A DNA stretch of 64,000 nt from JALORV01 sp963712485 (lineage in GTDB: Bacteria > Pseudomonadota > Gammaproteobacteria > Burkholderiales > Burkholderiaceae_F), in assembly GCA_963712485.1 (NCBI GenBank), contig CAVQID010000024.1, positions 50,020-114,019 of the forward strand, in the 5' to 3' direction. The translations under genes were made by a program, and so were the position numbers. Under the pieces are notes generated by a model. That model was not told the DNA's origin. It saw only the letters and a program-made list of their open reading frames with translations, and searched no databases. Shown here piece by piece: positions 25,658-34,587 of the stretch. Position 1 is the stretch's first letter. Every line of letters starts with the position of its first letter.

Positions 25658-26374
25658 ATGGATGCCCCGAAGGATCTGGACTCGCTTCCGCAAGAGTCGG
25701 CCAGCCCGTCCGCAGGTTCGTCGACGCTCGCCGGCGCACTGGCGGAGCGCTTGCGCGACATGATCATCGAGGGCGAACTGCCGGCAGGGACCCGTCTGAA
25801 CGAACGCGCCCTGTGCGATCGGCTGGGCGCCTCACGGACGCCGTTGCGCGAAGCTTTCCGCTTGCTGGCTGCCGAGCATCTGGTCGAACTGCAGCCGAAT
25901 CGCGGCGCCCAGGTCGTGACCCTGTCGGACGACGATATCCGCGAGAGCTTCGAAGTCATGGGGGCGCTCGAAGCGCTCTCGGGTGAGCTGGCTTGCCAGC
26001 ACATCACGCCGGGCGAGATCGCCGAGATCAAGGCGCTGACGTTCGAGATGCTCGCCTGTCATGCGCGACGTGACCTGCCGGCCTACTACCGCCTCAATCG
26101 GACGATCCACGACCGCATCAACCGGGCGGCAGCCAACGGGTTGCTGTCTCAGGTGTACTCGACGCTGAACCTGCGCATCCAGAACCTGCGGTTCCGGTCG
26201 AACTTCGACCAGCAGAAGTGGGATGCCGCCGCCCGCGAGCACGCGGCCATGGTCGATGCGCTCGAAGCGCGTGACGGGTCAAGGCTGGGCGCGATCCTGC
26301 GCGGCCATCTGCGCGCCAAAGGGCAGGCGGTGCTGGACGGCCGCCGCGCCGAGCCATCGAAGGACGCCGCATGA
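25658..26374 (+). CDS. GntR family transcriptional regulator, FCD subfamily
   Basis: A 238-residue regulator. The N-terminal winged helix is ALAERLRDMIIEGELPAGTR with LNERALCDRLGASRTPLREA. The C-terminal FCD helical ligand domain has metal-type histidines (NRTIHDRINRAA; REHAAMVDALEARDG). FCD proteins usually respond to organic acids. It is divergent from the aminotransferase/TRAP/CoA operon and overlaps the dehydrogenase gene by four bases, so it probably controls both sides through the two GGTATAC sites. Confidence 0.9.
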   Translation: MDAPKDLDSLPQESASPSAGSSTLAGALAERLRDMIIEGELPAGTRLNERALCDRLGASRTPLREAFRLLAAEHLVELQPNRGAQVVTLSDDDIRESFEVMGALEALSGELACQHITPGEIAEIKALTFEMLACHARRDLPAYYRLNRTIHDRINRAAANGLLSQVYSTLNLRIQNLRFRSNFDQQKWDAAAREHAAMVDALEARDGSRLGAILRGHLRAKGQAVLDGRRAEPSKDAA

Positions 26375-29300
26375 ACGCCCCGCTCGTGCGACCACTGATC
26401 GCGCACCGGCCCGGCGACAACGAGCTATCGCGTCGCCTGCAGGCCGCGGTGCAGGGCGAGGTCCGCTTTGACCGTCCCACACGTGGACGCTACTCGACTG
26501 ACGCATCGATCTACCAGATCGAGCCCATCGGAGTCCTGATCCCCAAGGTACATGACGATGTGAAAGCGGCGTTCGACATCTGCCGCGAGCTCGGGGTACC
26601 GGTGCTGCCGCGGGGCGCGGGCAGTTCGCAGTGCGGCCAGACGGTCGGCGCTGCGCTCGTGATCGACCACACCAAGCACCTTAACGGCGTGGTCGGATTC
26701 GACCTCGACGCCATGACGGTCACGGTGGAGCCGGGCATAGTGCTCGACGCACTGAACGCCTGGCTGCGTCCGCACGGTGTCTGGTTCCCGGTCGACGTCA
26801 GCACGTCGGCGCAGGCGACGCTCGGGGGCATGGCGGGCAACAACTCGTGCGGCTCACGTTCGATCGCCTACGGCAACATGGTGCACAACGTCGTTGCGAC
26901 CGACGTGCTGTTTTCCGACGGGACCGAAGGCAGGCTCGGACCCGAACGCGACATGCACGGTGCAGACGCCAGGGTGAGTGCGCTGGTGACCGGACTGCGC
27001 GCGATTGCCGAACGCGAGCGCGACGAAATCGCGCGGCAAGTCCCCAAGGTCATGCGGCGCGTCGGCGGCTACAACATCGACGTGTTCAATCCGCAGAGTG
27101 AGCGTCCGTACACGCCGGACGGCAGCGTCAACTATGCGCACCTCCTCGTCGGTTCCGAAGGCACGCTGGCGTGGACCCGTACGCTGACACTCAAGCTCGC
27201 CCCGCTGCCGAAGCACCGGACGCTCGGCGTCGTCAGCTTCCCGACGCTTTACAAGGCGATGGAGCTGACCCGGCACATCGTCACGCTCGGACCTTCCGCC
27301 GTCGAGCTCGTCGATCGCACGATGATCGAGCTTGCCCGCAGCAATCCGTCGTTCAGGCCGATCATCGACGGCGCGCTGGTAGGCGAGCCCGACGCGATCC
27401 TGCTGGTTGAGTTCTACGCCGAGGATGCACAGACACCGCGGCGCAAGGTGGACGACCTGGTGGCATTGATGGGCGACCTCGGGCTGCCGGGGCAGGTCGT
27501 GCGCATGCTCGACGCCGCGTCGCAGAAGGCGCTGTGGGAGGTGCGCAAGGCGGGGCTGAACATCATGATGAGCATGAAGGGCGACGGCAAGCCGGTGTCC
27601 TTCATCGAGGACTGCGCGGTCCCGCTCGAGCACCTCGCTGACTACGTTGCACGCCTGACCGAAGTGTTCGCGCGTCACGGCACGCGCGGCACCTGGTACG
27701 CGCACGCGTCGGTCGGGACTTTGCATGTGCGGCCGATACTCGACATGCGCCGCGACGGCGCGACGAAGATGCGCGCGATCGCCGAGGAAGCGGCGGCGAT
27801 GGTGCGGCAATACAAAGGGGCCTACTCGGGCGAGCACGGCGATGGGCTGGTGCGCACGGAATGGGTTGCGTGGCAGTTTGGTCCGCGCCTGACGCGTGCA
27901 TTCGAGGAGGTGAAGCGGCTCTTCGATCCCGACGGCTTGATGAATCCCGGCAAGATCGTGCGCGGCACGAAAATGGACGACGCGAAACTATTCCGTTATC
28001 CGCCGGAGTATCAGCCGATGCGGCTCGACACCGCACTCGACTGGTCCGCGTGGGACGTGCACGGCGATCCGGTCGCCGACACGGTGACGGCGCCCGGCAC
28101 GGGTGGCGACCCCTCGCGGGGCTTCGCGAAAGCCGTCGAGATGTGCAACAACAACGGCCACTGCCGCAAGTTCGACGCCGGGACCATGTGCCCGAGTTTC
28201 CGGGTGACGCGCGACGAAGAGCACCTGACCCGCGGACGCGCCAACACGCTGCGTCTGGCCGTTTCTGGTCAGCTCGGCCCCGACTTCGCGAGCGAGGCGG
28301 TGCGCGAAGCGCTCGACCTGTGCGTCAGCTGCAAGGGGTGCAAGCGCGACTGTCCGACCGGGGTCGACATGGCGAAGATGAAGATAGAGTTCGCCCACCA
28401 CTGGCAGCAGAAGCACGGCCTGTCGCTGAAGGACCGCGTGGTTGCCTCACTGCCGCGCTGGGCGCCGTGGGCGGCACGCTTCCCGATGCTTGCCAACTTG
28501 CGCGACACGCTTCCGGGCGCGGCCCGCCTGTCGGAGCGGTTCGCGGGCTTTTCCGCCCGGCGGACGCTGCCGCGCTGGCGCAGCGATACGTTCCTTGCGA
28601 GTGCGGCCGCCCGCGGAGCTGTCGACGACAAGGCCGACGTCGTCCTGCTGGTCGACACCTTCAGCAACTACCACGAGCCGGAGAACGCCCACGCCGCGCT
28701 GCGCGTGCTGAAGGCGGCGGGCTATCGCGTTGCCGTTGCGCGCGCGGGGCGGGGCGACGACGAGCCGCGCCGACCGCTGTGCTGCGGCCGGACCTATCTC
28801 TCGGCGGGCCTGGTTGACGAGGCCAAGCGCGAGGCGCTCCGCATGGTGCACGCGCTGGCGCCACACGTCGACGCCGGAGCAACCATCGTCGGGCTCGAAC
28901 CGTCCTGCCTGCTGTCGCTGCGCGACGAATTTCTCGTCATGGGTCTGGGGGACGCGGCGAAGGAGCTGTCGTCCAGCGCGCTGATGATCGAGGAATTCCT
29001 TGCGCGCGAGCAGAAGGCGGGGCGACTGCAGTTGCCGCTGCAGGCGTTGCCGCAGAAGAGGGTCCTCGTGCATGGGCACTGCCACCAGAAAGCCTTCGAC
29101 GTGCTGAACCCGGTGGTCGCGACGCTGCGGCTGATTCCGCAAATGCAGGTCGACGTCATCGAGTCGAGCTGCTGCGGCATGGCGGGCAGCTTCGGCTACG
29201 AGGCGAGCCACTACGATGTCTCGATGAAAATGGCGGAGCTGTCGCTGCTGCCGGCAGTCCGCAACGCCGGCGCGGACACGCTGATCGTTGCGGACGGCAC

Positions 29301-29400
29301 CAGTTGCCGCCATCAGATCGAGGATGGTACGAAGGCCTCGCGCCAGGCGGTGCACGCGGTACGGGTGCTGGCGAGTGCTCTGGTGGTCGGCGCCAGCTGA
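26371..29400 (+). CDS. FAD-linked and Fe-S 2-hydroxyacid dehydrogenase (YdiJ/GlcD-GlcF fusion type)
   Basis: A 1009-residue cytoplasmic/peripheral flavoprotein. The N-terminal FAD-binding type 4 domain has VLPRGAGSSQCGQTVGAALV and GGMAGNNSCGSRSIAYGNMV. The FAD-oxidase C domain follows, then a ferredoxin-like segment (DLCVSCKGCKRDCPTGVDM, with more cysteines at EMCNNNGHCRKF and TMCPSF) and two cysteine-rich CCG domains (PLCCGRTYLSAGL; GHCHQKAF; SSCCGMAGSFGYE). Length and order match E. coli YdiJ, a D-2-hydroxyacid dehydrogenase. It is translationally coupled to the GntR gene. Natural substrates could be D-lactate, glycolate, D-malate or D-2-hydroxyglutarate. Confidence 0.88.
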   Translation: MNAPLVRPLIAHRPGDNELSRRLQAAVQGEVRFDRPTRGRYSTDASIYQIEPIGVLIPKVHDDVKAAFDICRELGVPVLPRGAGSSQCGQTVGAALVIDHTKHLNGVVGFDLDAMTVTVEPGIVLDALNAWLRPHGVWFPVDVSTSAQATLGGMAGNNSCGSRSIAYGNMVHNVVATDVLFSDGTEGRLGPERDMHGADARVSALVTGLRAIAERERDEIARQVPKVMRRVGGYNIDVFNPQSERPYTPDGSVNYAHLLVGSEGTLAWTRTLTLKLAPLPKHRTLGVVSFPTLYKAMELTRHIVTLGPSAVELVDRTMIELARSNPSFRPIIDGALVGEPDAILLVEFYAEDAQTPRRKVDDLVALMGDLGLPGQVVRMLDAASQKALWEVRKAGLNIMMSMKGDGKPVSFIEDCAVPLEHLADYVARLTEVFARHGTRGTWYAHASVGTLHVRPILDMRRDGATKMRAIAEEAAAMVRQYKGAYSGEHGDGLVRTEWVAWQFGPRLTRAFEEVKRLFDPDGLMNPGKIVRGTKMDDAKLFRYPPEYQPMRLDTALDWSAWDVHGDPVADTVTAPGTGGDPSRGFAKAVEMCNNNGHCRKFDAGTMCPSFRVTRDEEHLTRGRANTLRLAVSGQLGPDFASEAVREALDLCVSCKGCKRDCPTGVDMAKMKIEFAHHWQQKHGLSLKDRVVASLPRWAPWAARFPMLANLRDTLPGAARLSERFAGFSARRTLPRWRSDTFLASAAARGAVDDKADVVLLVDTFSNYHEPENAHAALRVLKAAGYRVAVARAGRGDDEPRRPLCCGRTYLSAGLVDEAKREALRMVHALAPHVDAGATIVGLEPSCLLSLRDEFLVMGLGDAAKELSSSALMIEEFLAREQKAGRLQLPLQALPQKRVLVHGHCHQKAFDVLNPVVATLRLIPQMQVDVIESSCCGMAGSFGYEASHYDVSMKMAELSLLPAVRNAGADTLIVADGTSCRHQIEDGTKASRQAVHAVRVLASALVVGAS

Positions 29401-29416
29401 CTGCGTGCGCTGGCGC

Positions 29417-30223
29417 CTAGGCGCCGCTGCCTTCGACGTTGCGCAGCAGCGCCCGTGCGCGCGCGATCACCGGTCGGTCAACGAGCTTGCCGTCCAGTCG
29501 CAGGGCATTGTCGCCCGCCTGTGCAGCGGCCTCGACTACGCGCTGCGCCCAGTTCAGTTCCGCCGGCGAAGGCCGGAAGCCCTCGTTGATCGCCGCAACC
29601 TGGCGCGGGTGGACGCACAGCTTGCCGCCGAATCCCAGATGTCGCGCGCGTTTCACGTCGCGGGAAAGCGCGTCCGGATCGTCCAGCGTCATCGTGACGC
29701 CATCGATCGGCGGCAGGAGTCCCGCGACCCGGGACGCGAGCACCAGCTGCGAACGCGCCGTCAGCAGTTCGTCGCCGTCGCCGTCGATGCCAAGATCGAG
29801 CTGGTAGTCGACGGAACCGAAGGCAAGACGGCTTACATCCGTGGCCGAGGCGAGCGCCATGACGTTCCACAGGCCCCGGGCGCTTTCGATCAGGGGAATC
29901 AAGGGCAGTGCCGTTGCCGCCGCGTCGCGGATGGCGGCGATCGCCTCGACCGTCTCAGCCTTGGCGAGCATCACGCCCTGCAGACCCGGCAAGTGGAGCA
30001 GCGCAAGGTCCGCGACGAACCATTCGGTGTCGGCACCGTTGATCCGCAAGTAGGCGGGCTGTCTGCCGAGCCATTCGGCTGCCGCACTCCGCGCGTCGGC
30101 CTTGTTGACCGGTGCGACGGCGTCCTCCAGGTCGATCAGGACGACGTCGGCGCCGGCCCGGCTCGCGGCGTTGAACCGCTCAGGCCGATTGCCCGGGACA
30201 AAGAGGTACGACCGGTCGGTCAC
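29417..30223 (-). CDS. HpcH/HpaI aldolase / citrate lyase beta-like (CoA ester lyase)
   Basis: A 268-residue TIM-barrel lyase of the CitE/malyl-CoA lyase family. It begins with GTG (VTDRSYLFVPGNRPERFNAA) and has the metal and substrate motifs VVLIDLEDAVAP, PLIESARGLWNVMALA, LAFGSVDYQLDLG and GFGGKLCVHPRQVAAINEGF. Stand-alone CitE-like enzymes cleave or form malyl-, methylmalyl- or citramalyl-CoA, releasing glyoxylate or pyruvate. The position beside a glyoxylate aminotransferase and CoA-transferase locus suggests a glyoxylate-yielding step (inference). It is convergent with the dehydrogenase. Confidence 0.88.
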   Translation of the reverse strand: MTDRSYLFVPGNRPERFNAASRAGADVVLIDLEDAVAPVNKADARSAAAEWLGRQPAYLRINGADTEWFVADLALLHLPGLQGVMLAKAETVEAIAAIRDAAATALPLIPLIESARGLWNVMALASATDVSRLAFGSVDYQLDLGIDGDGDELLTARSQLVLASRVAGLLPPIDGVTMTLDDPDALSRDVKRARHLGFGGKLCVHPRQVAAINEGFRPSPAELNWAQRVVEAAAQAGDNALRLDGKLVDRPVIARARALLRNVEGSGA

Positions 30224-30419
30224 GCGCGCGTCCTGTCTGCTTGCAGTCCTGCGCCATCTTAAGGACTGCCGTAGCGGACGCTGGCCCAAGAAGAACGTCA
30301 TTGAGCCGGCAAATCGGGGGCGGCCTCACGCGCGCTCGACCGCTGCGCCCGTTGGCCTCTGGCCGGCGGCACGATCATCACGTAGGGTTCAGGCTATTCG
30401 GCGCAGCAGAATGCATCGC

Positions 30420-31727
30420 ATGAATCAACACCGGCTTGTCATCGTTGGCGGCGGCGCCGGCGGGTTGCCGCTGGCGGCCCGACTCGGCGACCGTTATGGC
30501 CGTAACGGGCCGCTCCTCGTCACACTGGTCGACCGCCACTCGACGCACGTGTGGAAGCCGCTTCTGCACGAGGTTGCGGCCGGGCGCATGGATGCCGACC
30601 TGCACGACGTCGATTACCCGGCGATTGCCCACTGGCACGGGTTCAGGTTCATGCAGGGTGCGCTCGTCGGACTCGAACGCGCGCGTCGCGAGATCGTGCT
30701 CGAAGCGGTGCATTCGGACGGTGAGGAGACGTTGCCGCGCCGCGTTCTGGGTTACGACACGCTGATCATCTGCGTCGGCAGCGTCAGCAACGATTTCGGC
30801 GTGGCCGGAGTTGCCGAGCATGCCATTGCGCTCGACGAGGCGGCCGACGCAGAACGCTTCCATCGCCGGCTCCTCGCGTCCTGTGTCCGCGCCGACGCGC
30901 GAGCGGGGCACGGCCAGCACGCCGATGTCAACATCGTGATCGTCGGCGCGGGGGCGACCGGCGTCGAGCTGGCAGCGGAGTTGCGGCAGACCACGCGTGT
31001 GCATGCGGGCTACGCCCTGGAGCACCTGCATCCGGAACGCGACATCCGCATTGCGCTGGTCGAGGCCGGGCCGCGCATTCTCGGCCCATTGTCACCATCG
31101 CTGGCATCGGCCGCAATGGAACTGCTGCAGCGGCTGGATATCGATGTTCACACCGGTGAGCGTGTGACGGCCATCGGCGCAGACGGCGTCCGAACGACGC
31201 AACGGTTGTTTGCGGCGGATCTTGTGGTCTGGGCGGCGGGCATAAAGGCGCCGGAGATTCTGCGTTCGCTGGACGGACTGGAGGTCAATCGAGCAAACCA
31301 GATCGTCGTGAGGTCGACGCTGCAGAGTACGCAGGACACAAGCATCTTCGCCTTTGGCGACTGTGCTGCGGCGCCATGGCACGGACATCCTGGCGCGCTG
31401 CTGCCGCCCCGGGCGCAGGTCGCCCGGCAACAGGCCGCGCTACTGGCGAAGTCGATGCGGGCGCGCCTCGCAGGACGACCGTTGCCCGAGTTCCGCTTTC
31501 GCGACTTCGGTTCGCTCGTGTCACTCGGCCAACTGTCGGCCGTTGGCACACTGATGGGTCGCCTGATCGGCGGCAGCATGCTGGTGCAGGGACTTATGGC
31601 CCGCGTGATGTACGCCTCGCTCTACAAGCTGCACCAGATCTCGATCCACGGGGTTATCCGCGTGGGGCTCGACACGCTGGGGCGAATGCTGCGCGGAAGG
31701 CTGGAACCGCGAGTAAAGCTGCATTGA
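30420..31727 (+). CDS. ndh: Type II NADH dehydrogenase (NAD(P)/FAD-dependent oxidoreductase)
   Basis: A 435-residue membrane-associated flavoprotein passing electrons from NADH to quinone without proton pumping. The FAD-binding motif is LVIVGGGAGGLPLAARLGDR, the NADH-binding motif IVIVGAGATGVELAAELRQ, and FAFGDCAAAPWHG closes the FAD site. The C-terminal amphipathic region (YASLYKLHQISIHGVIRVGL) is typical of NDH-2 membrane anchors. Starts at 30411 and 30420 are both possible. Monocistronic. Confidence 0.88.
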   Translation: MNQHRLVIVGGGAGGLPLAARLGDRYGRNGPLLVTLVDRHSTHVWKPLLHEVAAGRMDADLHDVDYPAIAHWHGFRFMQGALVGLERARREIVLEAVHSDGEETLPRRVLGYDTLIICVGSVSNDFGVAGVAEHAIALDEAADAERFHRRLLASCVRADARAGHGQHADVNIVIVGAGATGVELAAELRQTTRVHAGYALEHLHPERDIRIALVEAGPRILGPLSPSLASAAMELLQRLDIDVHTGERVTAIGADGVRTTQRLFAADLVVWAAGIKAPEILRSLDGLEVNRANQIVVRSTLQSTQDTSIFAFGDCAAAPWHGHPGALLPPRAQVARQQAALLAKSMRARLAGRPLPEFRFRDFGSLVSLGQLSAVGTLMGRLIGGSMLVQGLMARVMYASLYKLHQISIHGVIRVGLDTLGRMLRGRLEPRVKLH

Positions 31728-31871
31728 ACCGCTGCGCGCTCGGTGCTGGCGACAATTGCCGCTGTCGCTGATCGGCCGTTCCGGCTAATGACTGAGCGAA
31801 CGGCCCATGTCGTGGGCTGATTCGACGATCTGGCGCAGCGGTAGTGCAACCCGCGCCATGCATTGCTGCAC

Positions 31872-32387
31872 CTAACAACCGCCACCCTTCTTTTTGGTCC
31901 CGGAGGTCTGCGCCTTCGCCTCGGCCGCCTTGGCCGCAGCCATCTTCATCGGGATCGCATCCAGCGGTTGTTCGAAAGCGATGAACAGCACACACGGCTC
32001 GGCGCTCACACAGGCGGCTTCGTGCACCAGGTCGGCCGGACCGTAAGCGTATGAGCCGCGCTTCAATGTGACCGGCTTATGGCCTTCGTAGGTGACGTGC
32101 ATTTCGCCTTGCATCAGCACCATGCGCTCGGCCGACGTGTGCTTGTGTGCGGCGATGTTCGACTTGCCCGGCACCTTGAAGAAGATGTCGACGTTAGGCT
32201 TGGCCGGGTCGCCATGGAGCACGCCGATCTGGCAGCCTTTCGGCAGAAAGTCGGGACATGGGCCCCACTTGATGGCCTTATCGGTGGGCGTCAACACGAG
32301 CGGGCCCGTCGACTGGGCGTACACCGCAGGCGCGGCGATTCCGCTGGCCATGGCGATGGCTGCGAGCGTGCGGGCCATGTAATCCAT
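31872..32387 (-). CDS. Exported cupin domain-containing protein
   Basis: A 171-residue periplasmic cupin. The signal peptide is MDYMARTLAAIAMASGIAAP with cleavage near AVYAQS. The barrel motif is IAAHKHTSAERMVLMQGEMH (His-x-His, Glu), with a second His in GPADLVHEAAC. It has a lysine/alanine-rich tail ending KKKGGGC. It resembles the exported cupin at 14845-15345 in length and layout, suggesting paralogues. Metal-dependent enzyme or small-molecule binder; substrate unknown. Confidence 0.8.
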   Translation of the reverse strand: MDYMARTLAAIAMASGIAAPAVYAQSTGPLVLTPTDKAIKWGPCPDFLPKGCQIGVLHGDPAKPNVDIFFKVPGKSNIAAHKHTSAERMVLMQGEMHVTYEGHKPVTLKRGSYAYGPADLVHEAACVSAEPCVLFIAFEQPLDAIPMKMAAAKAAEAKAQTSGTKKKGGGC

Positions 32388-32568
32388 TGAAAGTCTCCTG
32401 CGCGGTGTGAAGTGTGGCCGGGACTCGTTCGACGTCGTGGCTGCGCCAGCTCGCGAACATCGCGGCTGCGCATCTTGGTCATACCCCTCTGACACGACCC
32501 GTGCGACGATCCTCGGCGAGCGTTCGCAGGTTCCTCGGAAGATACTTTTCGGCGCGGAGTCGTGCGCC

Positions 32569-33144
32569 TCAGTCTTTCCGCGCTCTGCGGCCCGCGCCGA
32601 GCGCCAACAGCGCAGTGCCCAGCAGCAGCAGGGTGCCAGGCGTCGGAACGGTTGACGGATTCGCTTCGATCAGCGCGGTCACTGAACCAAAGTTGTCGCC
32701 GTTGTTGCTGTCCCAGTAGACCAGGAACAGGCGCCCCGTGGCGTTGACGATGGCGTCGAAACTCGTGCCCAGGAGGAACCAGTCGCCGCCACCGATACGG
32801 CCGACCAGGGCGCCGAAGCGGAACGTTTCTCCATCCTGGCTATGGAATCCGAAGTCGCCGGTCGGTTGGCACGCTGCCGGACTCAGACCGTCCAGGCCAT
32901 TGGCATTGGAAATCCTGTTCGCAGCACCCGCGCTCCAGCAGTCGAGCGGGTCAACGGTCGACACGAGACGATCGCCTGCGACCAGGTCAAGCCCGGTATC
33001 AAGGTCAATTCCTGCACCCGAGGAGCTGTTCTCGTTGGCGAAGATCTCAACCGAGATCGGCGCTGCGCGTGCGGATGTCCAGCAAGTGAACCCGACGACA
33101 CCAGCGATCAGGAAGGCAGCATTGAAAACGCGGCGGAGCACCAT
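32569..33144 (-). CDS. PEP-CTERM protein with LecA (PA-IL)-like domain
   Basis: A 191-residue exported protein. The signal peptide (MVLRRVFNAAFLIAGVVGFT) ends near ARAAPIS. The beta-sandwich contains CWSAGAANRISNANGLDG, FRFGALVGRIGGGDWFLLGT and RLFLVYWDSNNGDNFGSVTA, which recall the PA-IL/LecA-like galactose-binding fold. The C-terminal sorting tail is VPTPGTLLLLGTALLALGAG followed by RRARKD. The tail is a PTP variant of the PEP-CTERM signal processed by exosortase, implying surface or exopolysaccharide association. Confidence 0.8.
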   Translation of the reverse strand: MVLRRVFNAAFLIAGVVGFTCWTSARAAPISVEIFANENSSSGAGIDLDTGLDLVAGDRLVSTVDPLDCWSAGAANRISNANGLDGLSPAACQPTGDFGFHSQDGETFRFGALVGRIGGGDWFLLGTSFDAIVNATGRLFLVYWDSNNGDNFGSVTALIEANPSTVPTPGTLLLLGTALLALGAGRRARKD

Positions 33145-33435
33145 ATGACTTCCTCTTGCGCCGGTCATCGCCAGCGATAGCGATGCTTGCAAGCAAGGCT
33201 CGCACCACTCCGCGCCCGACTTCGTTTGCGTCAGAAAATCAATAGGCTACGACGTGGCCTGGGGAGGCACGAGAAACCCGGTGTAAGGTCCCCCGACAGT
33301 TCGGTCGCAACGCTTGTCCGTACCACGCTCGGGCTCAGGCCGAGGCCGAATATGTCTCCCCGCATATCAACTTCGTCGGCGGTTACGCAGTCGAGCGGCA
33401 GTCGCGTCTGGGCACGCGCGCTGCGATCTTCTCCG
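33145..33435. other. Intergenic region
   Basis: About 290 bases between two minus-strand genes. I see no gene, RNA motif or terminator in it. Confidence 0.4.
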
Positions 33436-33684
33436 TCAACGATAGAACGGCTCGACCTTTCCCTTCAGCTTGATCAGCAGCGGCTGACCCCGGCGATCCA
33501 GCGTTTTGCCGGCGGCCACCTTGACCCAACCCTCGCTGATGCAGTATTCCTCGACGTCCGAGCGCTCCTTGTCATTGAAGCGAACGCCGATGTCGTGTTC
33601 GAGCACTGCAGCGACGTAGAAGGGGCTGCGCGTGTCGGTCGATAGTCGGTCGGGCAGTGGCGGCAAAGGCGCAGGTTCAGTCAT
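33436..33684 (-). CDS. DUF3297 family protein
   Basis: An 82-residue soluble protein beginning MTEPAPLPPLPDRLSTDTRS. The family core is GVRFNDKERSDVEEYCISEG and AAGKTLDRRGQPLLIKLKG, ending VEPFYR. It closely follows the DUF3297 pattern at full length. The family is conserved in proteobacteria with no assigned function. Monocistronic. Confidence 0.9.
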   Translation of the reverse strand: MTEPAPLPPLPDRLSTDTRSPFYVAAVLEHDIGVRFNDKERSDVEEYCISEGWVKVAAGKTLDRRGQPLLIKLKGKVEPFYR

Positions 33685-33911
33685 GGTCGGTTCCGTTGGT
33701 CTTATGTCAGAGATGGTTTGCGGAATTTGTGGCGGCTACTGACAGAGCCTAACGCGTACGCTTCGGCCCTGCGGTAGTGGCGCACGCGCATGATCGGAAG
33801 GCTCAGGCGGACGACCTCACTCGACCTGACGCTGCGTTAATTGCCGGCTCGCTGGGCACATGTTATCGGCGGCAGCTCGGCATGGAAGTCGACGAGCGAG
33901 GTGGCTGTGAG

Positions 33912-34319
33912 ATGACTTTCAGATCAGCGGTTGACTGGTGGTACTACGCCGTGGTCATCGGAGCGGCGGCGGTCGCATTGGCAGCGGTCGTGCCAATCCT
34001 TGGGGCCGATAAGGGGATGCTGACGGCCCTCGCGCTGGGAACGCTGGTGGTTGCTGTCGGATTGCCGCTGTGGCTGCTGCTCACGACGTCGTATCGTGTC
34101 GACTCTCACTCCGTGCAGGTCCGGTCAGGCCCGTTCCGCTGGAACATTCCGATCGGTGAGATCCAATCGGTGCGGGAAAGCCGTTCCGTGCTGTCTTCAC
34201 CGGCGCTGTCACTGAGGCGCATCGAAATCACCTACGGACGCGGCAGGCGCATCCTGCTCTCGCCCGCCGACCGGGAAGGGTTCCTCAAGGCCATCGGTCG
34301 TACGCTCGACAGTGACTGA
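33912..34319 (+). CDS. PH domain-containing membrane protein
   Basis: A 135-residue protein. Two N-terminal membrane helices (YYAVVIGAAAVALAAVVPIL; MLTALALGTLVVAVGLPLWL) are followed by a bacterial PH-like domain (TSYRVDSHSVQVRSGPFRWN; IPIGEIQSVRESRSVLSSPA; LRRIEITYGRGRRILLSPAD). It resembles the short bPH_2/YdbT-type proteins, which sit in the cytoplasmic membrane with unknown function. The ATG at 33912 is chosen; an upstream in-frame ATG at 33882 would add ten residues. Confidence 0.75.
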   Translation: MTFRSAVDWWYYAVVIGAAAVALAAVVPILGADKGMLTALALGTLVVAVGLPLWLLLTTSYRVDSHSVQVRSGPFRWNIPIGEIQSVRESRSVLSSPALSLRRIEITYGRGRRILLSPADREGFLKAIGRTLDSD

Positions 34320-34587
34320 ATTCGACTTAGTCACATCGCACTGCCCGTTCGGAATCGGCGCTCAGTGGGCACCGGCGCGGTCCGGAACCATCGAGTAACC
34401 GGATGGGGCCAGCCATGCGACCGCGAAAGATGACGCGACGCGGGACTTGACCAGCGCCTCGTCAAGCACCGGGCGGAATTGACGCGGATCCTCGCGGCGC
34501 AAAGCGCGACCCTGCATTAGTGCGTTGGGGGTAATGAACTCGCGGCGGCGCAAGCCGGCGACGTCCTGCTGAGCGCGCGTCCCCGCC
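34320..34587. other. Convergent intergenic region
   Basis: About 270 bases between convergent genes. A TTG-initiated minus-strand frame at 34362-34553 begins with RRREFIT, reminiscent of Tat-like leaders of ABC binding proteins, but has no continuation. I do not call a gene. Confidence 0.35.

Noticed and set aside
34362..34553. TTG-started minus-strand frame beginning RRREFIT, like leaders of ABC binding proteins
   Set aside because: No hydrophobic core or mature domain follows, and the resemblance is only seven residues.
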